Assembly (NCBI GenBank): GCA_009693235.1
Contig: SHXR01000025.1
Span: forward strand, 1 to 54,985
Origin: Betaproteobacteria bacterium
GTDB lineage: Bacteria; Pseudomonadota; Gammaproteobacteria; Burkholderiales; SG8-39
Direction: 5' to 3'
Length of the DNA stretch: 54,985 nt
Position numbers and translations under genes: made by a program. Below, piece after piece: positions 44,540-53,464 of the stretch (position 1 is its first letter; every line of letters starts with the position of its first letter). The notes beneath the pieces were generated by a model. The model did no database searches. It was given only the letters and a program-made list of their open reading frames with translations, and was not told where the DNA came from.

Positions 44540-45388
44540 ATGACCAAACTCATCCTCAGCATGGACGGCCTGGTGCTCAAGGAATACAACGTCACCAAAG
44601 AGCGGACCACGATCGGTCGCAAGCCCCATAACGATATTCAGATCGACAATCTTGCGGTTTCGGGTGAGCACGCCGTCATCGTGACGATCCTCAACGACTC
44701 GTTCCTGGAAGACCTTGGCAGCACCAACAGCACGCTCGTCATCTGACAGCCGATTAAGAAGCACTTTCTCCAGAATAACGATATTGTCGAATTGGGCAAA
44801 TACAAGCTCAAATACCTGAACGACGGTACTGCCGCCGTCTCGAGGACCGAGGATTTCGAGCGGACGATGGTGCTCAGGCCGAAGTCGGCCATGGTCACGG
44901 CGCAGCCAAGCCGAACCGAGATGGCAGTGAGCGGTGTCAGTGCACCCATGGAAGCCGCCGCGTCCACCACTTTCCAAAAGGCAGCAGGGTCGGCGCCCGT
45001 ATCGCAAAGCGGGTTGAACAGTTTTGGAACCCCGCCGTCCGCCGCGGCGCCGGTTCGCCAAGCGCCGGCCGCTGGGGTGCCGGTCCGCCAGCCCCCGGTT
45101 GCGCTCGCGCCTGCCGTAGCGCGCAGCGGCATCGGCACCATTCAAATATTGACCGGCTCCAATGCCGGCCGAGAACTCGAGCTGACCAAAGCGCTCACAA
45201 CCCTAGGCAAGCCAGGCGTGCAGGTCGCTGCGGTCACCAAGCGGCCACAGGGCTATTACATCACCCATGTAGAAGGCGCGATTTTCCCGATCGTCAACGG
45301 CAAAACGCTCGATCCTCAGGCACATTTGTTAGCGAACCACGCCGTCATCGAACTTGCCGGTGTGAAAATGGAGTTCTACCTAAAGTAG
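44540..45388 (+). pseudogene. Two-FHA-domain protein gene with an in-frame TGA
   Basis: The first FHA domain begins KLILSMDGLVLKEYNV and carries GRKPHNDIQIDNLAVSGEHA and the loop GSTNSTLV. A TGA at 44744-44746 then interrupts the frame where relatives have a glycine (NGQPI); the same frame continues QPIKKHFLQNNDIVELG without any shift. A single GGA to TGA change would explain it. A proline/alanine-rich linker follows and a second FHA-like domain runs from about GTIQILTGSNAGRELEL to the end. Other genes here use TGA as a normal stop, so recoding is unlikely, but the rest of the frame is well preserved. Confidence 0.8.
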
Positions 45389-45443
45389 GTGCATGACGAT
45401 CGCGTTCGCTTGCGTCAGGCGCGATCGTAGAATTAACGGACCG

Positions 45444-45522
45444 AGGGGCTCGCCCCCTCGTAACTCCCCGAACAGAATGGTCACGCCGGTTACCCGAGAT
45501 CGCTTAATCAGCGTTTGCCAAG
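45444..45522 (-). repeat. Dispersed 79-bp repeat, copy B (inverted relative to copy A)
   Basis: Reverse complement matches 25918-25996 over its whole length with no gaps (65 of 79 identical). It occupies the gap between the FHA and metallo-hydrolase genes. The GGGGGCGAGCCCC hairpin core is fully conserved. Confidence 0.75.
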
Positions 45523-45605
45523 GAGATTCGAATCGCGCCCTTTCGTAACCCGCTGCCACTTGCCACTGCATATTGCGCAGCGGTCCGTGGCCGCACGGGG
45601 ATGCG

Positions 45606-46375
45606 ATGAAGGTTCGCGTTCTTGGTTGCAGTGGCGGCATCGGCGGACGACATCTGCGTACGACCTCGATGTTGATCGATCGCGATGTGCTGGTCGATGC
45701 CGGGACCGGTGTGAGCGACCTAACGTTGGCCGAGCTCGCCGAGGTTGATCATGTTTTGTGACGCATAGTCACCTCGATCATATCTGCTCGATTCCACTGA
45801 TGGTCGACACCGTTGGGCCGATGCGTACGCGCTCGCTCGTGTTGCATGCGTTGCCCGCGACGATCGAGATTCTCCGCAATCACATCTTCAATTGGTCGAT
45901 CTGGCCTGACTTTACGCAGATACCGGCACCCGAACAACCGTTTCTGCAATTCGAGCCGATCCAACTTGGCGAGTCCGTCGCGCTCGGCGGCGGTCGAAGA
46001 ATCACCGCATTGCCGGCCAATCACGTGGTACCTGCCATCGGCTATTTGTTGGATAGTGGGCAAGCAAGTCTCGTGTTTACCGGCGACACGACCACCAACG
46101 ACGCGCTGTGGCCAATCGTCAATACGCTCGTGAATCTGAAATATCTCGTCATCGAAACGGCGTTCAACAATGGTGAGCGGAAGCTGGCCCAGATCTCCAA
46201 GTATCTGTGTCCGAGTTTGCTCGCCGAGGAGCTTGAAAAGCTTGAGCGCACTGCGGAAATCTTCGTTACGCATTTGAAGCCGGGCGAAATTGAGCTCACG
46301 ATGCAGGAAATCGCCGAATGTGCGGGACAGTTCAATCCACGCATGCTGCAAAACGGTCAGGTTTTTGAGTTCTAA
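45606..46375 (+). pseudogene. Metallo-beta-lactamase-fold (class II cAMP phosphodiesterase-like) gene with a frameshift
   Basis: About 256 residues if repaired. The first frame, MKVRVLGCSGGIGGRHLRTT to AEVDHVL, runs into a stop. The second frame starts in the metal motif THSHLDHICSIPLMVD. A missing T in the run at 45754-45757 would restore HVFVTHSHLDH. Downstream motifs TALPANHVVPAIGYLL and VFTGDTTTNDALW carry the other metal ligands. The overall pattern resembles class II 3',5'-cyclic-nucleotide phosphodiesterases, which fits the cyclic-nucleotide-binding gene that follows. As read, the active site cannot be made. Confidence 0.75.
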
Positions 46376-46376
46376 C

Positions 46377-47484
46377 ATGCCCATTCGACGGATCGATGTC
46401 ATGAGTGATGCAAGGCGGGTGAGCCTGGAAATACTCAGAGGTTTGCATCCGATCAGTGCGTTATCGGATGCGCGTCTTGTCGAGCTTGCATCGCTCACAT
46501 TTATTGAGCGTGTGAGCCGAACGTTGGATCCATTCCGAGTCCGCGCCAGCGTGGGATCGAGCGTCTATCTGCTGCGCGGGGAACTCGCCATCGATGCTGG
46601 TGAGGGAGGGCTTACCGTCATCGTTGGTGGCACACCGGAGGCCGCACATCCGCTGGGACGCCGCGGTACCTTGCGATCGGCACGGGCCATCACGGATATC
46701 GATCTGGTTCGCTTCGATGACGAACTCATCGACATCATGATGACTTGGGATGAGATTGCGCCTGCTGTACCCGATCGGGCCAAGACGGCCAATGATGCGG
46801 TCAGCGACGGCCAGGCCGTACGAATTGGCAGTTGCTGAGCGGCGTGTTCAGCGTCAACAGTCTGCGTGCGGGTGCCCTGTCCCGATTGCCGACTGCCGAC
46901 ATTGGCCGACTGCTTGCGCGGTTCGAGCGCGTGCGGGTCAAGCGCGGTACGGCCGTCGTTCAGGAAGGCGAGCCGGGCGACTTCTACTATGTCATTGAGA
47001 GCGGCCGTGCCACGGTCACCCGCAATGTCGGGGCGTGGCGATGAACGTCGCGCAACTTAAATCCGGGGACGCGTTCGGTGAGGAAGCGCTGCTCGCGAAC
47101 ACGCAACGCAATGCGACGGTGACCATGTTGGCCGACGGATCGCTGTTTCGTCTCGCCAAGATTCATTTCGATGAAATACTGCGGGCGCCGCTGTTGCGCG
47201 AAATTTCGGTGATCGAAGCAAACGCGATCGTTGCACGGGGTGGGCAATGGATCGATGTCCGCTATCCTTCGGAGTCGCAAACTGATCGGCTTCCCGAAGC
47301 GTTGAATATTCCACTTGGGGAAGTGCGGAATGCCGCAGGCCTCTTGGATGCCGATCGCGAATATGTCGTCTATTGCCAGACAGGGCATCGCAGCTCGGCG
47401 GCCCCATTTCTGTTGGCGCAGCGCGGATTGAGCGCATATGTGTTAGCCGGTGGTCTTGCTGCGCGGCAGACCCATCAGAGATAA
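46377..47484 (+). pseudogene. Cyclic-nucleotide-binding plus rhodanese-domain gene with two frameshifts
   Basis: Three consecutive frames together encode one protein. The first (MSDARRVSLEILRGLHPISA) is a degenerate cNMP-like domain. After a shift near 46815-46830 the second frame gives a true cNMP domain (VKRGTAVVQEGEPGDFYYVI). A second shift at the GGGG run 47030-47033 leads to LKSGDAFGEEALLANTQRNA and a C-terminal rhodanese domain with the active-site loop VVYCQTGHRSSAAP. Each shift equals a single-base deletion. It begins one base after the phosphodiesterase-like gene stop, so it was in the same operon. Confidence 0.78.
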
Positions 47485-47700
47485 AGCAAGCCGGACCCTG
47501 TGATCAAAAATTGCGGCGTTGTTGGATTCCCGCAGGTCCCAGCCTATTGAGCCAGAGCAAGGTGCCGGTAAACAATGGCGATCAGCAGTCGAGCGGCGCG
47601 TATTGATCTTCACGGGTCGGGTAGCCACCCCATCAAGGAATCCTGCAATCGTCGCTTAATTGATTTCGTTGTATTGATACCTGGCGAGAGGTTTGGGGGA

Positions 47701-50082
47701 ATGAGTTCTGTAGTGCACAGCCAATCCGGAGCGGTTGCCGAGCCTGCGTCGAAGCTTGCTTTTCGCAAGAGTCTTCAGCTGGTGCTCGACAAAATCGCAG
47801 CGTCGCGCAAATTCGACGAGATGCTGAATGCGGCGAGTGCCGAATTCCTGACGGTGTTTGGGGCGGATCGCTTTACGTTTTATGCTGTCGGTGATGACAA
47901 GGTATCGATCATTTCCCGGCTGAAGACGGGCTTCCATACCCTCAAGGATCTCAAATTGCCGATCGGTGAGCATTCGATCGCCGGTTACGTCGCGTTGTCC
48001 AAGCGGCTCGTCAACATCAAGGGTGCGTACGACGATGAAGAGCTGCGCGGGCACAACCCGAAGCTGCGCTTCCTGCGTGAAGTCGATCGGCGGACCGGAT
48101 ATCGCAGCAAACAGATGCTGGCTGCGCCGATCATTCTGCCGCAGGTCAACGAGCTGGTGGGCGTGGCGCAACTGATCAACACCAAGAACGATCAACCGTT
48201 TGGTCCGATCGCCGAAGAAGGATTCAACGAAATATGTAAGGCGTTGGCCGCGCGTTTTCTCGGTGCGACAAAAGGTGGTTCGGACTTCGGTACCGGGCCG
48301 GTTGCGGCGAAAAGCAAGTATGACTATCTGGTGACGGGCGGGACCATCCCCGCCGAGAAATTTGCCCAAGCGCAGCAGTCCGCGCGCAGCCAAGGCAAGG
48401 ACCTTGAAGAGATTCTGGTTGCCGACCTCGGTGTCCCCCTAAACGAAATCGGCCGGGCGTTGGGCGGTTATTTCGGCGTGCCTTATATGCCGTTTAAGGC
48501 GGATCGCGTCAAGCCGCTTGATCTGATCAAGAATCTGCCGCGTGAGTATGTGGTGGCGAGCCATTGGCTGCCGATCGATGAAACGCCAGAAGGTGTCATC
48601 GTCATGGCCCTTGACCCGGAGCGAATCAAGGCGTCACGGGTCGCGGCAATGTGCTTGGCAAGCCAAAAATCGCGTACCGGATCACGACGCAACGCGAGTT
48701 TATTCAGACCATCGATGCGTTCTACGGCAGTCAATTAGTCAATGAGGACATCGGTAATCTCATCGGCGATAACGATGTCCTTGATGACGACGCCGTCGAA
48801 GACCTTGATCTGAACGGTGCGCAAGACAACGAAGTCGTGAAGCTCGTCAATAAGATCGTCATTGACGGCCATAAGCAAGGCGCCTCAGACATTCACATTG
48901 AGTCGTATCCAGGCAAAGGCAAAGTCGAAATTCGCTTTCGCAAGGACGGCACGCTGATGCCGTATATGGAGATTCCCGCGTCGTACCGCTCCGCGATCAT
49001 TGCGCGCATCAAGATCATGTGCGATCTCGATATTTCGGAACGACGCAAGCCCCAGGACGGCAAGATCAAGTTCGAGAAATTCGGCCCGCTCGATATCGAG
49101 TTGCGGGTCGCGACCATTCCCGTGGCGGGTGGCGTTGAAGACATCGTGATGCGGATTCTTGCCTCGGGCGAGCCGATTCCGCTCGATAAACTTGGTCTGT
49201 CGAAGGAAAACAACGCGCGATTGCAGGGCGTCGTCTCCAAGCCGCACGGCTTGTTCTTCGTGTGCGGACCGACCGGCTCCGGCAAAACGACGACGTTGCA
49301 CTCGATTCTGAAGCACCTCAACACGCCGGAAACGAAAATCTGGACGGCCGAAGACCCGGTCGAGATTACGCAAAAGGGCCTCCGGCAGGTGCAGATCAAT
49401 CGCAAAGCCGGCATGGATTTTCCGACCATCATGCGCGCGTTCCTCAGGGCCGATCCGGACATCATCATGGTGGGCGAGATGCGGGATAAGGAAACAACCT
49501 CGATCGGTATTGAGGCCTTCCTTACCGGTCACTTGGTCTTTGCGACCTTGCATACCAACAACGCACCGGAAAGTATTATTCGCCTGCTCGATATGGACAT
49601 GGATCCATTCAACTTCGCCGATGCCTTATTGGGTGTGTTGGCGCAGCGGCTCGCGAAGCGCCTCTGTTCGAAGTGCAAGCAACCGTATGCCGCATCGCCA
49701 GGGGAACTCAAGATCCATATGAGTGAGTACACCTCAGAGCTGTTGCACACCGAACGTTTCAAGAAGGATCCGAAAGGGTCCATGGACGGGATGGTGGCTG
49801 AGTGGCGAAAGAAGTACGCCACCGACAAAGGCGAGTTCATCTTGCACAAGAAAGTCGGCTGCGAAGTGTGCGGCGGCACCGGCTACAAGGAACGGGTCGG
49901 TTTGCACGAGCTGTTGGTGGGCACCGATCAAATCAAGAAAATGATTCAAGAAGGCGCGCGTGGCGCAGATGGTTGCGGTGGCCCTTGATGAAGGCATGCG
50001 CACCCTCAAGATGGATGGCATCGAGAAGGTCATGGAAGGCGCGACCGATATCGCCCAGGTGCGGGCGGTGTGTATCAAGTAA
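47701..50082 (+). pseudogene. Type IV pilus/type II secretion ATPase (PilB/GspE family) with N-terminal GAF-like domain, two frameshifts
   Basis: If repaired this is about 790 residues. The N-terminal 180 residues form a GAF-like sensor domain (GADRFTFYAVGDDKVSIISR, VAQLINTKNDQPFGP). A MshEN/PilB N-terminal domain follows (LVADLGVPLNEIGRALGGYF). A one-base loss near 48641-48650 moves the frame. The ATPase core then shows Walker A GPTGSGKTTTLHSI, the Asp box AEDPVEITQKGLRQVQINRK, Walker B-like ADPDIIMVGEMRD, the His box TLHTNNAPESIIRLLDM and the zinc motif CSKC...CEVCGGTGY. A second shift (49953-49961, a CG-repeat) precedes the tail ALDEGMRTLKMDGIEKVMEG. The GAF fusion fits a signal-controlled pilus motor. 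Confidence 0.82.
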
Positions 50083-50106
50083 TTGGGCCGCGATCGCGTA
50101 GCGCCC

Positions 50107-50448
50107 CTACTGTGTCGGAATGTCCAGGATCAATGCGCCCAACGATCGCGGCGAATGAATCGTCACCCCGCCGACGGACTTGCCGAAGCCCGCGTCAAAG
50201 TGGGTCTTATCGCCGGTCACGAGGACATCGCAGTGCAAACGGATCGCTGCTGCTAGCACAGGTTGGTCTTTTTACGGTAGCCACGACACGTCTTTGGTAG
50301 CCGAGCGTACGGGCTGCATTGCGCTCAGATGGAGTGTGGTGAGGAACTCTTCCAATGCCGCCAAGGCTTCCGGCCCTTTGATCAGCGAGTTGCGACGGAC
50401 CTCGGTGACGACAACGCCGATTACTGCAACGCTGATCTTTACCCTCAT
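50107..50448 (-). pseudogene. Remnant of a PIN-domain protein gene
   Basis: On the minus strand one frame encodes VTEVRRNSLIKGPEALAALE, then a TAA (50272-50274), then KDQPVLAAAIRLHCDVLVTG and DKTHFDAGFGKSVGGVTIHS. The second part is a clear PIN-domain C-terminal half of the putative-toxin type. The stop sits where relatives have an acidic residue (LPEKD), so GAA to TAA is likely. The N-terminal acidic motif is missing. It lies in the otherwise gene-free 749-bp stretch between the pilus ATPase and pilin genes. Confidence 0.65.
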
Positions 50449-50717
50449 TGTATTGGACCGCGACTAGCGGAAATTCGCCGCGAAACAAGGGAGAGCATCG
50501 CTTGATGAACAGTGACCTTTTCCACCATGGCAGGACCCGTCCCGCCGCCAGCCAATCCACCGATCCAGCCCGTTGCACCGCTCAACGTGACCATAAATTG
50601 CAGCCAGTGACGTTTTTGGCGTGGCGGTTTTTCAACCACCTGATGCCACTGATAACTGCGTCACGGCAGCCCGACCCGGTGATTCTTGGATCATTTAATT
50701 ACCTATGTAAATCAATA

Positions 50718-50746
50718 TGTTGACGGACTGATCGGCACCGTCAACA
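50718..50746. repeat. 9-bp perfect inverted repeat next to the pilin promoter
   Basis: TGTTGACGG, 11 bases, CCGTCAACA. It ends five bases before the -24 element of the sigma-54 promoter. It could be an operator or a stem-loop; its position is too close for a usual enhancer. Confidence 0.6.
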
Positions 50747-50750
50747 AACA

Positions 50751-50765
50751 TGGCACAGCGCTTGC
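50751..50765 (+). promoter_or_regulatory. Sigma-54 (RpoN) promoter of the pilin gene
   Basis: TGGCACAGCGCTTGC has GG and GC separated by exactly ten bases, the strict -24/-12 pattern, and a near-perfect TGGCAC/TTGC sequence. The pilin ATG is about 67 bp from the -12. Type IV pilins are commonly RpoN/PilSR-dependent, which supports the call. Confidence 0.85.
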
Positions 50766-50831
50766 GTTAGTCCCCTCGTCTGAACAAAACATCGGATACC
50801 AGGTGTTCACTAACCAGAGGGGTAACAAGTA

Positions 50832-51292
50832 ATGAAACGTTCAATCCAGAAGGGCTTTACCTTGATCGAACTGATGATCGTGGTCGCGATCATCGGCATT
50901 TTGGCGGCGATCGTCATTCCGCAATACGGCGACTACACGTCGCGTACCCGGGCAGTTGCGTCGATCACCGAGCTGAACAGCACGAAATCGGCGATTTCGG
51001 AGTGTGTTTCAGCCGAGGGCGCCCTTGCGAACTGTGTTACGCAAGGCGTTAATGGCATTCCAAGCTGGACAAATACGACCAACTTCTCGGTTCAACCTAC
51101 GATCACCGCTGCTACTGGCGCGATTACGGCAACCTCAACTGCTACTGCCTCATCTGGTGGAGCCGGGCTCACAATTAACTTAGTCCCGGCCTTTAACGCC
51201 GGCGCAGCAAACATTACCTGGGCCAAGCTGGCGGTGCCACGATTTGCAATGCGACCCGCGGCATGAAAGCCGGTTCGGGTGGTTGCCCGTAA
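50832..51292 (+). pseudogene. pilA: Type IV pilin (PilA family) with a C-terminal frameshift
   Basis: The N-terminus is a standard class III signal: MKRSIQKG cleaved before [20 protein letters not shown], with the E5 residue of mature pilin. A first cysteine ([13 protein letters not shown]) appears mid-protein. The open frame ends at 51266 with an atypical tail ([13 protein letters not shown]). Moving one base at about 51226 gives [19 protein letters not shown] and a stop at 51292, the expected disulfide-loop end of betaproteobacterial pilins. So one base is probably missing. A sigma-54 promoter and a strong terminator frame the gene. A shortened pilin without its C-terminal cysteines would probably not assemble. 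Confidence 0.85.
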
Positions 51293-51300
51293 TCAACGCT

Positions 51301-51372
51301 AGAGGCGGTTCCACGCCTCTTAGCGGTTAGTTAATAAGCAAAAAACGCCCCGGCAATCCGGGGCGTTTTTCT
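51301..51372 (+). terminator. Rho-independent terminator after the pilin gene
   Basis: ACGCCCCGG, loop CAAT, CCGGGGCGT, then TTTT (core 51341-51372, A-run before, T-run after), a near-perfect terminator. A smaller stem AGAGGCG/CGCCTCT sits just upstream at 51301-51320. Confidence 0.92.
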
Positions 51373-51396
51373 TTTGGGTCCCCTAAGAAAGTGCGA

Positions 51397-51885
51397 CTAC
51401 GAATCCATCGAACGCACGAAGGGTCCAGATTTTCCGCCCGTTTTCTCCAGTAACTTGACTTCAGCAATCGTCATTCCCCGGTCCACTGCCTTGACCATAT
51501 CGTAGACCGTCAAGAGCCCTACTGATACAGCCGTCAAGGCCTCCATCTCGACGCCGGTTCGTCCCCGTGTTTCGACCGTGACGGTCAACGTCACCGCAGA
51601 TTCAGCGTCTTCAAGCGCAAATTCCGCGTTTACATGCGTGAGTGCCAGGGGATGCGCAAGGGGAATTAAGTCAGCCGTCCGCTTAGCCGCCTGAATGGCC
51701 GCGATCCGCGCGATACCCAGCACATCGCCCTTCTTCGCCGTGCCGGCACGGACGAGCTCAAGCGTCGCCGGCAACATCTTGATGCGGCCGCTCGCGCGTG
51801 CCACACGATGGGTTTCGTCTTTAGCCCCCACATCGACCATGTGTGCTTCGCCTTGGGGGTTGAAATGGGTGAGCGTGCCAGTCAT
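51397..51885 (-). CDS. moaC: Cyclic pyranopterin monophosphate synthase
   Basis: A 162-residue MoaC that with MoaA converts GTP to cyclic pyranopterin monophosphate, the first stage of molybdenum cofactor synthesis. Signature segments are [52 protein letters not shown] and [20 protein letters not shown]. The conserved LIPLCHPL has A in place of C. ATG 51885 is supported by the family start. It is the only cofactor gene here and would serve the formate dehydrogenase among others. It is convergent with pilA and divergent from the protease gene. Confidence 0.93.
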   Translation of the reverse strand: MTGTLTHFNPQGEAHMVDVGAKDETHRVARASGRIKMLPATLELVRAGTAKKGDVLGIARIAAIQAAKRTADLIPLAHPLALTHVNAEFALEDAESAVTLTVTVETRGRTGVEMEALTAVSVGLLTVYDMVKAVDRGMTIAEVKLLEKTGGKSGPFVRSMDS

Positions 51886-51979
51886 AGGGCCTTTTCTAGG
51901 GAGAGCGTTTAGTGCGTAGGCGCCCGCGCGCCGTGCTCGAAGGATTATGCATGAACAGACGCGGGTATCATCCGGGGGT

Positions 51980-53416
51980 ATGAAACGCCTTTTCTCTTTT
52001 GTGCTCGCCGTCGCACTCGTTACGAGCAGTTCCGCCCAGAATCTTCCCGATTTGGGGGAGTCGGCACAGGCCGGATTTTCTACCCAGAACGAGCGGAAGC
52101 TGGGCGAGATGATCATGCGTGAGCTCCGCCGTGATCCGGCGTTTCTCGACGACCCGGAAGCCCAATCCTACGTTGAGTCGGTCGGCTACAAGCTCGTTGC
52201 GGCCGCCGGTGGAACGCGCCAAGGGTTCGATTTCTTCGTCATTCGTGATCCGTCGATCAATGCTTTCGCGATGCCGGGTGGCTTTGTCGGCGTACATGCG
52301 GGCCTGGTGATGGCTTCACAATCGGAGGCCGAGATGGCCTCGGTGCTAGGCCATGAAATTGCGCATGTTACCCAGCGCCATATCGCACGGCAGCTGGATA
52401 AGCAATCCCAAATGCAGATGGCCGCGATCGCCGGACTAATCATTGCGCTGCTGGCGGCCCGCTCGAATCCCGATGTGACATCGGCCGCCATTGCCACGAC
52501 CCAGGCCGGCGCGATTCAAGCCGCGCTCAATTACTCGCGCGATCTGGAACGTGAGGCCGACCGACTGGGCTTTCAGTATCTTGACGCGGCCGGCTACGAC
52601 GTCAATGGCATGGTGGGATTTTTCGAGCGCTTGCAGCGTGCCACCCGCCTGCAGGAATACAACGCGCCGGCTTATTTACGGACCCATCCGCTCACCACCG
52701 AACGCATTGCGGATATGCAGAATCGCGCCGCCGGTGCTCGGTACCGCCAACAGGCCGATAGCCTCGAGTTTCATCTGGTCAGGGCGAAGCTTCGCGCACT
52801 ACAGGGCAATCCGCGCGAAGCGATTGCCACCTTTGAAAATCAACTCAAGGAAAAGCGCTTTGTTGCGGAGGGTCCCTCCCGCTATGGCTTAGCGTATAGC
52901 TTGTACCGAGCGCGCGAGCTGGTTCGGGCGGAAAGCGAACTTGCCGCCGTGCGAAAGCTTGCCGTCACGCATTCAATGATCGAGACACTGGACGCCGCCA
53001 TCAAGTTGGCGAATCAGAACGTTGACGGCGCCATCGCCATCCTTGAGCGTGCGATGAAGGAATCGGGCGGACGCTATTCTGTAGCGTACAGCTATGTCGA
53101 AGCGTTGCAGGTCGGTGGCCGACACAAGGAAGCGTTGGGTTTCTTGGAGGATCTCATCAAACAGCGCCCGCGCGATGCCAGATCGCATGGCATGCAGGCG
53201 AAGTCCTATGCCGCAATCGGGCGTCGAGCGCTGCAACATCGTTCGCAGTCCGAGGTCTATTACCTTCAGGGCGCATTGCCGGCTGCGATCGAGCAATTGC
53301 AGCTCGCACAGTCGGCGGGCGATGGTGACTTTTATCTGTTGTCGTCGGTGGACTCGCGGCTACGTGCGCTCAAAGCCGAGTACACCGAGGAGCGGAAGCA
53401 ACAGCGGCGGAATTAG
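51980..53416 (+). CDS. bepA: Periplasmic M48 metalloprotease with TPR repeats (BepA/YfgC family)
   Basis: A 478-residue envelope protease/chaperone that takes part in outer-membrane protein (BAM/LPS) assembly quality control in relatives. The signal peptide [20 protein letters not shown] ends near residue 20. The zinc motif is HEIAH (H125, E126, H129), and the third ligand lies in [10 protein letters not shown] (E192). The active-site plug region [20 protein letters not shown] is typical. The C-terminal 200 residues are TPR-like helices ([30 protein letters not shown]). ATG 51980 fits the signal peptide. It stands alone, divergent from moaC. Confidence 0.9.
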   Translation: MKRLFSFVLAVALVTSSSAQNLPDLGESAQAGFSTQNERKLGEMIMRELRRDPAFLDDPEAQSYVESVGYKLVAAAGGTRQGFDFFVIRDPSINAFAMPGGFVGVHAGLVMASQSEAEMASVLGHEIAHVTQRHIARQLDKQSQMQMAAIAGLIIALLAARSNPDVTSAAIATTQAGAIQAALNYSRDLEREADRLGFQYLDAAGYDVNGMVGFFERLQRATRLQEYNAPAYLRTHPLTTERIADMQNRAAGARYRQQADSLEFHLVRAKLRALQGNPREAIATFENQLKEKRFVAEGPSRYGLAYSLYRARELVRAESELAAVRKLAVTHSMIETLDAAIKLANQNVDGAIAILERAMKESGGRYSVAYSYVEALQVGGRHKEALGFLEDLIKQRPRDARSHGMQAKSYAAIGRRALQHRSQSEVYYLQGALPAAIEQLQLAQSAGDGDFYLLSSVDSRLRALKAEYTEERKQQRRN

Positions 53417-53464
53417 ATGCCTATAGGATTGAACCTTTGGCAATCATTCCGTTGGACCACAACC

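Noticed and set aside
44744..44746. TGA recoding (selenocysteine or glycine)
   Set aside because: TGA is a normal stop in many genes here and no recoding hairpin is apparent; nonsense mutation or sequencing error is simpler.
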